From: Empedobacter falsenii | Lineage (GTDB): Bacteria; Bacteroidota; Bacteroidia; Flavobacteriales; Weeksellaceae | DNA length: 64,000 nt | Assembly (NCBI RefSeq): GCF_019308355.1 | Contig: NZ_JAAGKM010000008.1 | Coordinates: 34,406-98,405 of the forward strand | Direction: 5' to 3' | Part shown: positions 53,758 through 63,006 of the stretch, piece by piece | Numbering within the stretch: the first letter of the stretch is position 1 | Layout: the number at the start of each line of letters is the position of its first letter | Position numbers and translations under genes: made by a program | The notes under the pieces: generated by a model | What the model was told of the DNA's origin: nothing | Seen by the model: the letters and a program-made list of their open reading frames with translations, nothing else | Databases searched by the model: none

Positions 53758-54735
53758 TTATTTATTATTTTTTGCTAAAATTGCCTCAACAATTTGCTGT
53801 GCATGTACGCGCGAATTTTCAATAAACCAAATATTTGTCAACATACCACCACAAACAACGCCTGCCAAATATAAACCATCCACATTTGTTTCCATTGTTT
53901 CGGGATTGTAAGTTGGTGTTTTCAATTCATCATCACTGAAAGTTATTCCACAGTTCTCCAAAAAATTGAAATTTGGATGATAACCAGTTAAAGCTAAAAC
54001 GGTATCATTTTCAATTGAAATATCACCTTCTGGTGTTTTGATATGAACTTGATTTTCGTCAATAGAAGTAATATTCGAGTTGAAATAAGCTTTGATACTT
54101 CCTTCTGCAATTCGATTTTCGATATCTGGACGAACCCAATATTTTAGTCGATGCGTAAAACCTTCTCCGCGAATCACCATTGTTACATTTGCACCTTTTC
54201 GATAACATTCTAAAGCTGCATCAACAGAAGAATTATTCGCTCCAACAACCACTACGTTCTGAAAAGAATAAGGGTGAGCTTCCTTGTAATAATGATGAAC
54301 TTTTGGCAAATTTTCACCTTCAATATTCATTAAGTTTGGAATGTCATAAAAACCAGTTGCAAGGACTATATTGTTAGTTGAATAGTTATTTTTTGATGTT
54401 TTAACTTCGAAATGATTTGTTTCAACTTTATTAATCGTTTCAACTTCTTCGTATAGATTTAGATTGAATTTGAAATATTTATGAATGTTTCGATAATATT
54501 CTAACGCCTCTTGTCGACCAGGTTTTGTCTCAATACAATTGAACGGAATTTCTCCAATTTCTAATCGTTCGGCAGTCGAAAAAAATGTCATATACAAAGG
54601 ATAGTTGTACAAACTATTTGTTAAAGCACCTTTTTCAATAATTAAATAAGAAAGATTGTTTCTTTTCGCTTCTATTGCACAAGCCAAACCAATTGGCCCA
54701 GCACCTACAATTATCAAATCATATTGTTCTTTCAT
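53758..54735 (-). CDS. YpdA family bacillithiol-disulfide-reductase-like flavoprotein
   Basis: 325 residues from ATG 54735 (the frame's TTG at 54738 is not used). An FAD/NAD(P) two-dinucleotide-fold protein: YDLIIVGAGPIGLACAIEAK, IIEKGALTNSLYNYPLYMTFF, the NADPH site VVVVGANNSSVDAALECYRKGA, and LYLAGVVCGGMLTN near the end. The block TFFSTAERLEIGEIPF is typical of YpdA (Bdr), which reduces bacillithiol disulfide; Bacteroidetes make bacillithiol. No redox-active CxxC is seen. Substrate inferred from family. Confidence 0.88.
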   Translation of the reverse strand: MKEQYDLIIVGAGPIGLACAIEAKRNNLSYLIIEKGALTNSLYNYPLYMTFFSTAERLEIGEIPFNCIETKPGRQEALEYYRNIHKYFKFNLNLYEEVETINKVETNHFEVKTSKNNYSTNNIVLATGFYDIPNLMNIEGENLPKVHHYYKEAHPYSFQNVVVVGANNSSVDAALECYRKGANVTMVIRGEGFTHRLKYWVRPDIENRIAEGSIKAYFNSNITSIDENQVHIKTPEGDISIENDTVLALTGYHPNFNFLENCGITFSDDELKTPTYNPETMETNVDGLYLAGVVCGGMLTNIWFIENSRVHAQQIVEAILAKNNK

Positions 54736-54810
54736 CAAGCAAATTTACGGATAATCAGTTCGGTAATCTTTATGATTTTCTTCAATTTTTTTAAAAATAA
54801 TGTTTAACTA

Positions 54811-54841
54811 TTTGGATTAACGAAATATATTAATAATTTTG
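54811..54841 (+). promoter_or_regulatory. promoter of the tetR-RND efflux operon
   Basis: -33 TTTG at 54811-54814, a 19-base spacer and -7 TAATTTTG at 54834-54841: one of the best matches to the Bacteroidetes promoter in the window. Transcription should start around 54848, inside the operator that follows. Confidence 0.75.
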
Positions 54842-54859
54842 TTTGACAATTTTGTCAAA
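54842..54859. promoter_or_regulatory. palindromic operator, likely TetR binding site
   Basis: Perfect 8-base arms TTTGACAA and TTGTCAAA separated by TT, directly after the -7 box and 20 bases before the tetR ATG. Position and symmetry fit an autoregulatory TetR operator covering the transcription start (inference). Confidence 0.65.
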
Positions 54860-54878
54860 ATAAAAAAGCCGCACAGAT

Positions 54879-55469
54879 ATGAAAGACGATACAGAAGAAT
54901 TGATCAAAGAAACAGCGAAAAGAATGTTTTTTGGTGAAGGTAGATTTCATGCAACAACGCAAGAAATAGCTGATGAAGCGAAAGTGAATAGAACGTTGAT
55001 TAATTATTATTTCAGATCGCGAAACAATTTAATTAGTATTATTTACGAAGAAGCTACGCGAGTAAGTAATGAAAAATCGCGTGCTATTTTTGATAGAAAT
55101 CGTGATATCAAAGAAATGATTGGCGAATTTATAGAGGATTCTATTGCAACATCAATCAAGTATCCATATTTGGAAACTTACATCGTTACCGAAATGAATA
55201 AAAATAATACAATGTGTTCTAAGTTAATGAAAGATGATTTAGATGTAGTTGTAAATGTTTTTTACGAAAGATTAGAGGAAGAAATGGAAAAAGGAACGAT
55301 TAAAAAGATGGAGCCACTTCAGTTTTTGTTAAACATGATTTCATTGGTTAATTATCCATTTACAATTCGTCCGCTACTTCAATTGGATTTGAAATTGAGC
55401 GACGAAGATTTCAAACGTATTCTTTCTGATCGAAAAGAAATTATTCTCAATACACTTTTTAATAATTAA
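54879..55469 (+). CDS. TetR/AcrR family transcriptional regulator
   Basis: 196 residues. An N-terminal helix-turn-helix (ATTQEIADEAKVNRTLINYY then FRSRNNLISII) followed by an all-helical ligand-binding domain. First gene of a four-gene efflux operon, seven bases ahead of the tolC-like gene; the palindrome at 54842-54859 is probably its own operator, with derepression by an efflux substrate (inference). Confidence 0.92.
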   Translation: MKDDTEELIKETAKRMFFGEGRFHATTQEIADEAKVNRTLINYYFRSRNNLISIIYEEATRVSNEKSRAIFDRNRDIKEMIGEFIEDSIATSIKYPYLETYIVTEMNKNNTMCSKLMKDDLDVVVNVFYERLEEEMEKGTIKKMEPLQFLLNMISLVNYPFTIRPLLQLDLKLSDEDFKRILSDRKEIILNTLFNN

Positions 55470-55476
55470 TATATCA

Positions 55477-56790
55477 ATGAAAAGGTTAAAACAATTACTT
55501 TCTATAGCGATTGTAGCGTTGATGAGTTCTGCTAATGCCCAAGAAATTATTGCACTTAAAGATGCAGTAAATTTTGCATTAGAAAATAAAGCTGATGCTA
55601 AACGTGCGAATTTGGCTATCAAAAAAGCAGAATATAAAATTGATGAAGCTAGAGCAGGAGCTTTGCCACAGGTTAGTGCAAATGCAGGATTACAGTATAA
55701 TCCAATTGTGCAAGAAACTGCACTGACAATGGGAGGGCAAACAACTATCATTAAAATGGGACAACCATGGAATTCGAGTTTGGGAGTTACGGTTAATCAA
55801 AATATTTTTGATCAGCGTGTTTTTACAGGACTTAAAGCAGCAAAATCTACACGTGAATTTTACCAAATTAATGCGGATTTAACAGATGAACAAATTATAG
55901 AGCGAGTAGCGAATGCGTATTATCAAGTTTTTATTCAAGAAGAGAAATTAAAAACAATTGATAAAAGTTACGAAAACACGAATAAAGTTCGCAATGTTAT
56001 CAAAAGTTTAGTGGATAATGGATTGGCAAAGCCTATTGATTTAGACCGAATAGTTGTACAATTAAATAACATATCTTCATCTCGCCAACAATTGGTAAAT
56101 GCAGTAGAAATTAACAAGAATGCATTGAAATTTTATATGGGTTATCCAATAGAACAGCCAATTACGTTGACAGAAGAAACAATCACACCGAATTTAGTTT
56201 TGTTAGAAGATCAAATTAATGTAGAAAATAGAACAGAATTTAAAGTATTGTCAAAACAAAAAGAATTGTTAGGTTTTGCAAAAGAAGCTGAACGTGCAAA
56301 TCTTTATCCAACTGTTGGTTTGGCTGGTAATTATGGATTGCAAGGTTTTGGTGAAAAATTTATTACTTCAAAAACTTATACATGGTCAGATTTAGCTTCG
56401 ATTGGCTTGAGTGTAAAAGTTCCGATTTTTTCTGGAGGAGCTACAAAAGCAAAAATAAATCAAGCTGAAATTGATTTGTTGGATATCGAAGAACAAATGA
56501 ATGACACAAAACTTGGTTTGAGTTTGGAATATCAAAATGCAAAAGCGCAAATAGAAAATGCGTTAAAAAGTGTCGATATTCAAGAAGAAAATGTATCGTT
56601 GGCAGAAAAAGTACTTGCAAATACACAAAATAATTACCAACAAGGTTTAGCTAATTTGACAGAAATTTTAGACGCTGAAAATGCGTTGACAGATGCTAGA
56701 AATAATTACTCAAATGCTTTGTTAGAATATAAAATTGCCGAAATCGCATTAATCAAAGCAAAAGGAGATTTAAAAATATTAATTCAATAA
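55477..56790 (+). CDS. TolC family outer membrane efflux protein
   Basis: 437 residues with a signal peptide (LLSIAIVALMSSANAQ). OEP repeats are visible: ALKDAVNFALENKADAKRA, AEYKIDEARAGALPQVSANAG, YQQGLANLTEILDAENALTDARNNYSNALLEYKIAEIALIKAKG. Forms a trimeric outer-membrane channel for the RND pump encoded downstream. Seven bases after tetR and 12 bases before the MFP gene. Confidence 0.93.
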   Translation: MKRLKQLLSIAIVALMSSANAQEIIALKDAVNFALENKADAKRANLAIKKAEYKIDEARAGALPQVSANAGLQYNPIVQETALTMGGQTTIIKMGQPWNSSLGVTVNQNIFDQRVFTGLKAAKSTREFYQINADLTDEQIIERVANAYYQVFIQEEKLKTIDKSYENTNKVRNVIKSLVDNGLAKPIDLDRIVVQLNNISSSRQQLVNAVEINKNALKFYMGYPIEQPITLTEETITPNLVLLEDQINVENRTEFKVLSKQKELLGFAKEAERANLYPTVGLAGNYGLQGFGEKFITSKTYTWSDLASIGLSVKVPIFSGGATKAKINQAEIDLLDIEEQMNDTKLGLSLEYQNAKAQIENALKSVDIQEENVSLAEKVLANTQNNYQQGLANLTEILDAENALTDARNNYSNALLEYKIAEIALIKAKGDLKILIQ

Positions 56791-56802
56791 TAGAACCGAT
56801 TT

Positions 56803-57873
56803 ATGAAATCAGTAAAAACTTTACTTTATATATTAATTGCTGCTGGCTTGATTGGTGGAGCAGTTTACATCATCAAAAATAACAAAGCGAAGCAAGAAGA
56901 GGAAGTTGCGATTGTAAATGCTAGTAACGATGAGGTTGTGGTAAATACAATTAAAGCAAAATACGAAAGCTTAAATACAGATTATACGTCAAACGGAACG
57001 TTTGCGCCATTTCAGGAAATGAGTTTTCCTTCAGAAATTTCAGGAAGAATTGTTCGTGTATTGGTAGATGAAGGTAGTTATGTTTCTGTTGGACAAACAT
57101 TGGCGACGATTAAAAAAGATGCAATTGAGGTTGATGTAACTCAAGCACAAAATAATCTTCAAAATGCGATTATAGATAATCAACGTTACGAAAATGCGTA
57201 CAAAACTGGAGGAGTAACAAAGCAACAATTGGATAATTCGCGTTTGCAATTAAAAAATGCAAGAGCAGCGGTTTCTGCACAAAATTTACGTGTTCGTGAT
57301 ACCAATGTAAAAGCAACTATTTCTGGTGTGATTAACAAGCGTTACATAGAGCCAGGATCTGTAGTAGCACCGGGTTCGCAAATGTTTGATATTGTTAATG
57401 TGTCAAAACTAAAATTACAAGTTACAGTAACAGAAGCTGAAGTTGTGAATTTGAAAGTGGGACAAACAATCAAAGTATTGGCGAGTGTTTTTCCTGATCA
57501 AGAATTTGCAGGAAAAATTTCTTTTATTGCGCCTAAAGCAGATGCTTCATTAAACTTTCCAGTAGAAATTCAAGTTTCGAATAATTCTGGTTTAAAAGCT
57601 GGTATGTACGGAACGGCAGTTTTCTCGACAAAAGATGATGTAAATGCAGGGAAAAATGTATTGGTTGTTCCAGCGAATGCTTTTGTTAACGGAATTAGTT
57701 CTGGACAAGTTTTCGTGGTTGAAAATAATACAGCGAAATTAACGAAAGTTGTGATTGGGAAAACGGTTGGAACTGAAGTTGAAATTATTAGTGGAATTAA
57801 AGATGGAGCTGAAATCGTGACAAGTGGTCAGATTAATCTGAAAGATGGAACGAAAGTGAAAGTTGTAAAATAA
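56803..57873 (+). CDS. efflux RND transporter periplasmic adaptor subunit
   Basis: 356-residue membrane fusion protein (HlyD/AcrA type): one N-terminal TM anchor (LLYILIAAGLIGGAVYII), split lipoyl halves (SGRIVRVLVDEGSYVSVGQTLATI and VKATISGVINKRYIEPGSVV), a short coiled coil between them, and a beta-barrel and membrane-proximal domain (LKLQVTVTEAEVVNLKVGQTI). Links TolC to the RND pump in the same operon. Confidence 0.93.
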   Translation: MKSVKTLLYILIAAGLIGGAVYIIKNNKAKQEEEVAIVNASNDEVVVNTIKAKYESLNTDYTSNGTFAPFQEMSFPSEISGRIVRVLVDEGSYVSVGQTLATIKKDAIEVDVTQAQNNLQNAIIDNQRYENAYKTGGVTKQQLDNSRLQLKNARAAVSAQNLRVRDTNVKATISGVINKRYIEPGSVVAPGSQMFDIVNVSKLKLQVTVTEAEVVNLKVGQTIKVLASVFPDQEFAGKISFIAPKADASLNFPVEIQVSNNSGLKAGMYGTAVFSTKDDVNAGKNVLVVPANAFVNGISSGQVFVVENNTAKLTKVVIGKTVGTEVEIISGIKDGAEIVTSGQINLKDGTKVKVVK

Positions 57874-57886
57874 GAGTAGTTTTTCC

Positions 57887-60800
57887 ATGAAAATAGCAGA
57901 AATATCAATTAAACGTCCCACAATGATTATCGTGTTATTCACGATTTTAACATTAGGAGGATTGTTTAGTTATACGCAAATGGGATACGAATTAATCCCA
58001 AAATTTGAAACGAATGTTGTTACGATTTCAACGGTTTATCCTGGAGCTTCTCCAAACGAAGTTGAAAATTCTGTAACCAAAAAGATAGAGGATGCGGTTG
58101 CAGCCTTAGAAAATGTAAAGAAAGTAGAATCGAAATCTTATGAAAGTTTATCAGTTGTAATGGTGACGTTGAATTCTGATGCAAATGCAGATTTAGCGTT
58201 GAATGATGCGCAACGTAAGATTAATGCCATTGAGAAAGATTTACCTGATGATGTAGATCCGCCTTCTTTGACGAAATTCTCGTTAAGTGATTTACCAATT
58301 ATTACAGCTGGTGTAACGTCTGATAAGTTGACAGAAAAAGATTTGTATGATTTGTTAGATAAAAAAATAGAACCAGTTTTATCGCGTGTGACAGGTGTTG
58401 CGCAAGTAAATTTGATTGGAGGACAAGAACGTGAAATTCAGGTAAGTTTAGATCCTGTGAAATTGAAAGGTTATGGATTATCTGTGCCTCAAGTTCAGCA
58501 AGCAATCTTAACTTCGAATTTAGATTTCCCAACAGGAAGTGTAAAAACACGTGAAAACTCTACAATTATTCGTCTTTCTGGAAAATATAAATCAGTTGAT
58601 GAATTAAATAATTTGGTAATTTCTTCGAATAATGGAATTCAAGTTCGTTTATCGGAAGTTGCTTTTGTGCAAGATTCTCAGAAAGAAGTAGAAAAAATTG
58701 CACGTGTTAATCAGAGTTCTGCGATTATTGTTCAGGTTGTAAAACAATCAGATGCAAATGCGGTGGCTGTTTCTGAATTGATGAAAGAAACCATCAAAAA
58801 AGTTGAAACAGATTATAAGAAAGAAGGACTTAAAATTCAGATTGTAAATGATACGTCTGATTTTACATTGGCTGCGGCAGATCACGTTATTTTCGATTTA
58901 GTTTTAGCAGTTGTTTTAGTTGCAATTGTAATGCTTTTGTTTTTACATAGTATTCGTAATGCTTTTATTGTAATGGTTTCTATTCCAGCATCGTTAATTG
59001 CGACTTTTATCGGAATGTACTTAATGGGGTATACCTTAAACTTGATGTCGTTACTTGGTTTATCGCTTGTTGTAGGGATTTTAGTGGATGATGCTATCGT
59101 TGTTTTAGAGAATATTTACCGTCACATGGAGATGGGAAAATCGAAAATTAGAGCATCATACGATGGGGCAAAAGAAATTGGATTTACAGTAACAGCTATT
59201 ACGTTGGTAATTGTCGTGGTATTCTTACCAATTGCAATGAGTACAGGTTTGGTGGCGAATATTATTGCACAGTTTTGTGTGACAGTCGTTATCGCAACCT
59301 TACTATCCTTATTGTCGTCATTTACAATTGTTCCTTGGTTGTCTTCTCGTTTCGGGAAATTAGAACATATCACAGGGAAAAATATTTTTGAGAAATTTAT
59401 TCTTTGGTTCGAAAAACAATTAATGAAATTTACCCACTTCATTTCTGATATGTTAGAATGGTGTTTAAAATCTACCGTTCGTAGAATTGGAGTTTTTATT
59501 GGGGTATTTATCGTTTTATTTGCAGTTATTGGAGTTTTAATGGGAGGAAAATATATTGGTGGTGAATTCTTCCCTAAAACAGATAAAGGTGAATTCTTAG
59601 TTCAAATAGAGTTACCAAAAGATGCAACAATAGAGGAATCAAATTTTATGACGCAAAAAGCAGAAAAATTTTTACGTGGTAAAAAAGAAGTTGTTGATAT
59701 GATTACAACTGTTGGTCAAAGTTCTGAAGGATTTGGAGCAGCACAAGCAACAGCTTATAAAGCAGAAATAGACGTTATTTTAAATGATAAATCAGAGCGT
59801 GAAGACAATTCATTTATTTATGCGGCAAAAGTAAAACGCGATTTAGAAAAAGAATTAGTTGGTGCTAAGGTTAAAACTGTTCCAGTTGGTTTAATTGGAG
59901 CGGAACAAGCGCCAATAGCGTTGGTTGTGACAGGTCCAAATTTAGAAAGCGCCATGAAATTTGCTGAATTAGCAAAACACGAATTAGAGCAAATTAAGGG
60001 TTCTTCGGAAGTGAAATTAACGACAGAAGCCGGAAATCCTGAAATTAATGTGCAAGTTGACCGTGATAAAATGGCTGCTTTAGGATTGAATTTACAAACA
60101 GTTGGTTTGACGATGCAAACTGCTTTCTCTGGAAATACAGATGGTAAATTTAGAGCGGGTGAATACGAATATGATATTAATATTCAGTACAATGATTTTA
60201 ATCGTTCGAATATCGATGATGTTCGTAGTTTGATATTTATGAATGATAAAGGACAACAAATTCGTTTGGATCAATTTGCAACGGTTACACAAAGTTCTGG
60301 ACCAAGTTTCTTAGAGCGTCGTGATAAAACACCTTCTGTAACTGTGCAAGCGCAATCTGTTGGTCGTACAACGGGTGATATTGTGACTGATTTCAAAAAT
60401 AGTTTACAAAAAATTGATAGTAAAAAACCAACCGGTGTATCGTATGTTTGGGGTGGAGATGAAGAAAATCAATCCGAAGGTTTTGGTACATTAGGTTACG
60501 CATTATTAGCAGCAATTATTTTAGTTTATTTGGTGATGGTTGCTTTGTATGATTCGTTTATTTATCCTTTCGTGGTTTTGTTTTCTATTCCATTATCATT
60601 AATTGGAGTCTTTGTGGTTTTAGCTTTAACTAATAATTCGTTGAATATCTTCACGATTCTCGGAATGATTATGTTGATTGGTTTGGTGTGCAAAAATGCC
60701 ATTTTATTAGTCGATTTTACAAACCATAGAAAAGAAGCAGGAGAAACAACACACAATGCTTTGGTACAAGCCAATCATGCACGTCTTCGTCCAATTTTGA

Positions 60801-61063
60801 TGACAACTATCGCCATGGTTTTTGGTATGATTCCGATTGCTTTGGCAGAAGGAGCAGGAGCAGAGATGAACAACGGTTTGGCATGGGTTATTATCGGTGG
60901 ATTAGTTTCCTCATTATTCCTAACCTTAATTATTGTTCCTGTGGTTTATTCATTATTCGATAGTGCAATTCGTCGATTCTCAAAAGGAGAAAAAGTAGAT
61001 TATGAAGCAGAAATGGTTGCAGATTATGAAGCGCGACAAATAAAAGAAGAATGGGAAGAGTAA
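57887..61063 (+). CDS. efflux RND transporter permease subunit (HAE1/AcrB-type)
   Basis: 1058 residues with the AcrB layout of two six-TM halves and large periplasmic loops. N-terminal KRPTMIIVLFTILTLGGLFSY, porter segments (TVYPGASPNEVENSVTKKIE), TM4 signature LGLSLVVGILVDDAIVVLEN (the Asp-Asp proton relay) and FTILGMIMLIGLVCKNAILLV in the second half. Proton-driven export of hydrophobic or cationic drugs through the MFP and TolC of the same operon. Terminated at 61126. Confidence 0.95.
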   Translation: MKIAEISIKRPTMIIVLFTILTLGGLFSYTQMGYELIPKFETNVVTISTVYPGASPNEVENSVTKKIEDAVAALENVKKVESKSYESLSVVMVTLNSDANADLALNDAQRKINAIEKDLPDDVDPPSLTKFSLSDLPIITAGVTSDKLTEKDLYDLLDKKIEPVLSRVTGVAQVNLIGGQEREIQVSLDPVKLKGYGLSVPQVQQAILTSNLDFPTGSVKTRENSTIIRLSGKYKSVDELNNLVISSNNGIQVRLSEVAFVQDSQKEVEKIARVNQSSAIIVQVVKQSDANAVAVSELMKETIKKVETDYKKEGLKIQIVNDTSDFTLAAADHVIFDLVLAVVLVAIVMLLFLHSIRNAFIVMVSIPASLIATFIGMYLMGYTLNLMSLLGLSLVVGILVDDAIVVLENIYRHMEMGKSKIRASYDGAKEIGFTVTAITLVIVVVFLPIAMSTGLVANIIAQFCVTVVIATLLSLLSSFTIVPWLSSRFGKLEHITGKNIFEKFILWFEKQLMKFTHFISDMLEWCLKSTVRRIGVFIGVFIVLFAVIGVLMGGKYIGGEFFPKTDKGEFLVQIELPKDATIEESNFMTQKAEKFLRGKKEVVDMITTVGQSSEGFGAAQATAYKAEIDVILNDKSEREDNSFIYAAKVKRDLEKELVGAKVKTVPVGLIGAEQAPIALVVTGPNLESAMKFAELAKHELEQIKGSSEVKLTTEAGNPEINVQVDRDKMAALGLNLQTVGLTMQTAFSGNTDGKFRAGEYEYDINIQYNDFNRSNIDDVRSLIFMNDKGQQIRLDQFATVTQSSGPSFLERRDKTPSVTVQAQSVGRTTGDIVTDFKNSLQKIDSKKPTGVSYVWGGDEENQSEGFGTLGYALLAAIILVYLVMVALYDSFIYPFVVLFSIPLSLIGVFVVLALTNNSLNIFTILGMIMLIGLVCKNAILLVDFTNHRKEAGETTHNALVQANHARLRPILMTTIAMVFGMIPIALAEGAGAEMNNGLAWVIIGGLVSSLFLTLIIVPVVYSLFDSAIRRFSKGEKVDYEAEMVADYEARQIKEEWEE

Positions 61064-61123
61064 TCTTTCGTTTTTAGATATTTAATCAAACCCGTTCAGT
61101 TTTTATTATTTTAATTGATACAT

Positions 61124-61167
61124 AAAAAAATCCTTGTCAAAGTTCTAAACCTTGACAAGGATTTTTA
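61124..61167 (+). terminator. intrinsic terminator of the RND operon
   Basis: Stem TCCTTGTCAA/TTGACAAGGA with a 10-base loop (AGTTCTAAAC), A-rich and T-rich flanks. Ends the four-gene operon. Confidence 0.85.
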
Positions 61168-61204
61168 TTTAGTTGAAACTCGTTATTTTGTTAATGCGAT
61201 GTGC

Positions 61205-62923
61205 TTGTTGCAGAACTCTAAAATAGACTAATTTTTCGTATTTTGTTGTATGCAAGGACGAAAAGAATTTACTCCACAACTTTTTTATGAATTAAGTTTA
61301 GATCGGTTAGTACCGTTTGATAACTTTTATCGCCAAGTAAATCAAGTATTAGATTTACATTTTCTGTATAGATCCACTCAAAAATATTACGGTACTCAAG
61401 GTCAAGAAAGTATAGATCCTGTGGTGTTTTTTAAAATATTGTTAGTGGGTTATTTGAATAATATCAATAGCGACAGAGCATTGATTCGTTATTGTAGTAA
61501 TTGCTTGGATGTTCGTTTATTTTTAGGTTATGATTTAAATGAAGAGTTGCCTTGGCATTCAACAATTAGCCGAACAAGAGCGTTTTTTGGCCAAGAAGTT
61601 TTCTTGCAATTATTTCAGTTAGTTTTAAAACTGTGTGTTAACAAAGGCATGGTTTCAGGTAAACGTCAGGCGGTAGACTCTGCCTTTATCAAAGCAAACG
61701 CAAGTATGGATTCTCTGGTTGAAAAAGAGGTTCTAAACGATGCTTTTGCTTTTGTGAATGAGTTTGAAGAAAATTCAGAATTCAAATCATGCAGTGAGCC
61801 TAGTCGAATTGTAACATCAACTCGAAAGAAGTTGGTAGAACAACATCATAATTGGAAAAAGGAAGCGTTTAAAGGAATGCCGGGACATGTGAAAACGCTT
61901 CAAAAAAATGAAGATGGTGAAGATATTCGTCCAAAGTTTTTAAGTAATCATACCCATTATAGCCCAACAGATCCTGATGCGAAAATCTCGACCAAACCAG
62001 GTAAACCACGCCAACTGAACTATGCTGGACAATTAGCTGTTGATGATAAACACCACGTGATTACAGGAGCTTGTGCTAGTACAGCTGGTAGTAAAGACAG
62101 TGCTATCTTTGCAGAAATTATGGATCAAACGATTGAAAATTTTAAACGAAACGAGATTCAAATAGGAGAAGTTTTAGCTGATGCGGGCTATAGTAGCGGT
62201 GCTAATTTACAATATTGTGAAAATCATAATTTAGACGCTTGGATTCCCAACTTTGGACAGTATAAGCCCGAACGAGAAGGCTTTATTTTTAATAAAGAAG
62301 AGAATCGATACGAATGTATTAAAGAAGGCGGAAATAAAGCTTTTTTACCATTTAAACGAACTTTAATTGATAGTAAAGGTTACGAAAAGAAAAGTTATAG
62401 AAGCTCTGAACATGACTGCGGTAAATGCATCTTAAGAGCCGAGTGTTGTGGAAAGGTAACCAAGTTTAAAAAGCTGGAAGAAAGTATTCATAAACCACTT
62501 TACGATAAAATGCACGAAAAACTCACCCAAAACAAAGCCTATCATCGCAGGTTAGTTAAACGCCGAAGTGCAACAGTAGAACCAGTTTTAGGAACGTTGA
62601 TTAACTTCTTTAACCTAAAACGAATCAACAGCAGAGGAATGTCTAAAGCCAATAAACATGTACTAATGTCAAGTTTATCTTACAACTTGAAGAAATATCT
62701 ACGCTTTACAGTCAAAAAATCAAGTGTTTTAGCCCAAGTTATTTATTTAAAACAAGGGAAGAACTACGCTTCTACAAAATCACTCCTTCACTCCTTAAAA
62801 AGAGAGTTTTTAAGCAAGCCTAATTTTACATTAATATATTTTTCTAAAAATAAACCTCGCTTAAAAAGGCTTAAACGAGGTCATATATTCTGTTTTTTAC
62901 TGTAAATTGGAGTTGTGCAACAG
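61205..62923 (+). mobile_element. IS1182 family insertion sequence
   Basis: One transposase gene between imperfect terminal inverted repeats. Left end TGTTGCAGAACTCTAA begins at 61206; the right end in reverse reads TGTTGCACAACTCCAA and ends at 62922. 14 of the 16 bases match. No target duplication is evident at the flanks. The element sits between the RND operon terminator and the recombinase module. Confidence 0.8.
61250..62905 (+). CDS. IS1182 family transposase
   Basis: 551-residue DDE transposase. The N-terminal DUF772-type region (FYELSLDRLVPFDNFYR, DPVVFFKILLVGYLNNI, LGYDLNEELPWHSTISR) is followed by catalytic Asp in GKRQAVDSAFIKANASM, the second Asp in GEVLADAGYSSGANL, and Glu in RRSATVEPVLGTLINFFNL. 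A Cys cluster (CGKCILRAECCGK) lies between D2 and E. All parts are present, so the transposase appears intact. Single gene of the element. Confidence 0.93.
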   Translation: MQGRKEFTPQLFYELSLDRLVPFDNFYRQVNQVLDLHFLYRSTQKYYGTQGQESIDPVVFFKILLVGYLNNINSDRALIRYCSNCLDVRLFLGYDLNEELPWHSTISRTRAFFGQEVFLQLFQLVLKLCVNKGMVSGKRQAVDSAFIKANASMDSLVEKEVLNDAFAFVNEFEENSEFKSCSEPSRIVTSTRKKLVEQHHNWKKEAFKGMPGHVKTLQKNEDGEDIRPKFLSNHTHYSPTDPDAKISTKPGKPRQLNYAGQLAVDDKHHVITGACASTAGSKDSAIFAEIMDQTIENFKRNEIQIGEVLADAGYSSGANLQYCENHNLDAWIPNFGQYKPEREGFIFNKEENRYECIKEGGNKAFLPFKRTLIDSKGYEKKSYRSSEHDCGKCILRAECCGKVTKFKKLEESIHKPLYDKMHEKLTQNKAYHRRLVKRRSATVEPVLGTLINFFNLKRINSRGMSKANKHVLMSSLSYNLKKYLRFTVKKSSVLAQVIYLKQGKNYASTKSLLHSLKREFLSKPNFTLIYFSKNKPRLKRLKRGHIFCFLL

Positions 62924-63006
62924 TTACCAATGTTGAACTAAACCTCCAGTAGCTTTCGCTGCGATGATTTCGTACCTTAGTATATTAATATTAAACAATT
63001 GATACT
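62924..63006. other. flank between the IS1182 element and the recombinase gene
   Basis: Short non-coding stretch: an AACCTCCAGTAGC...TTAGTATATTAATATTAAAC segment. It may include the left end of the second mobile element; no repeat or att site can be proved from the window alone. Confidence 0.3.

Noticed and set aside
61195..62935. Target-site duplication around the IS1182 element
   Set aside because: The bases flanking the terminal repeats do not match each other.
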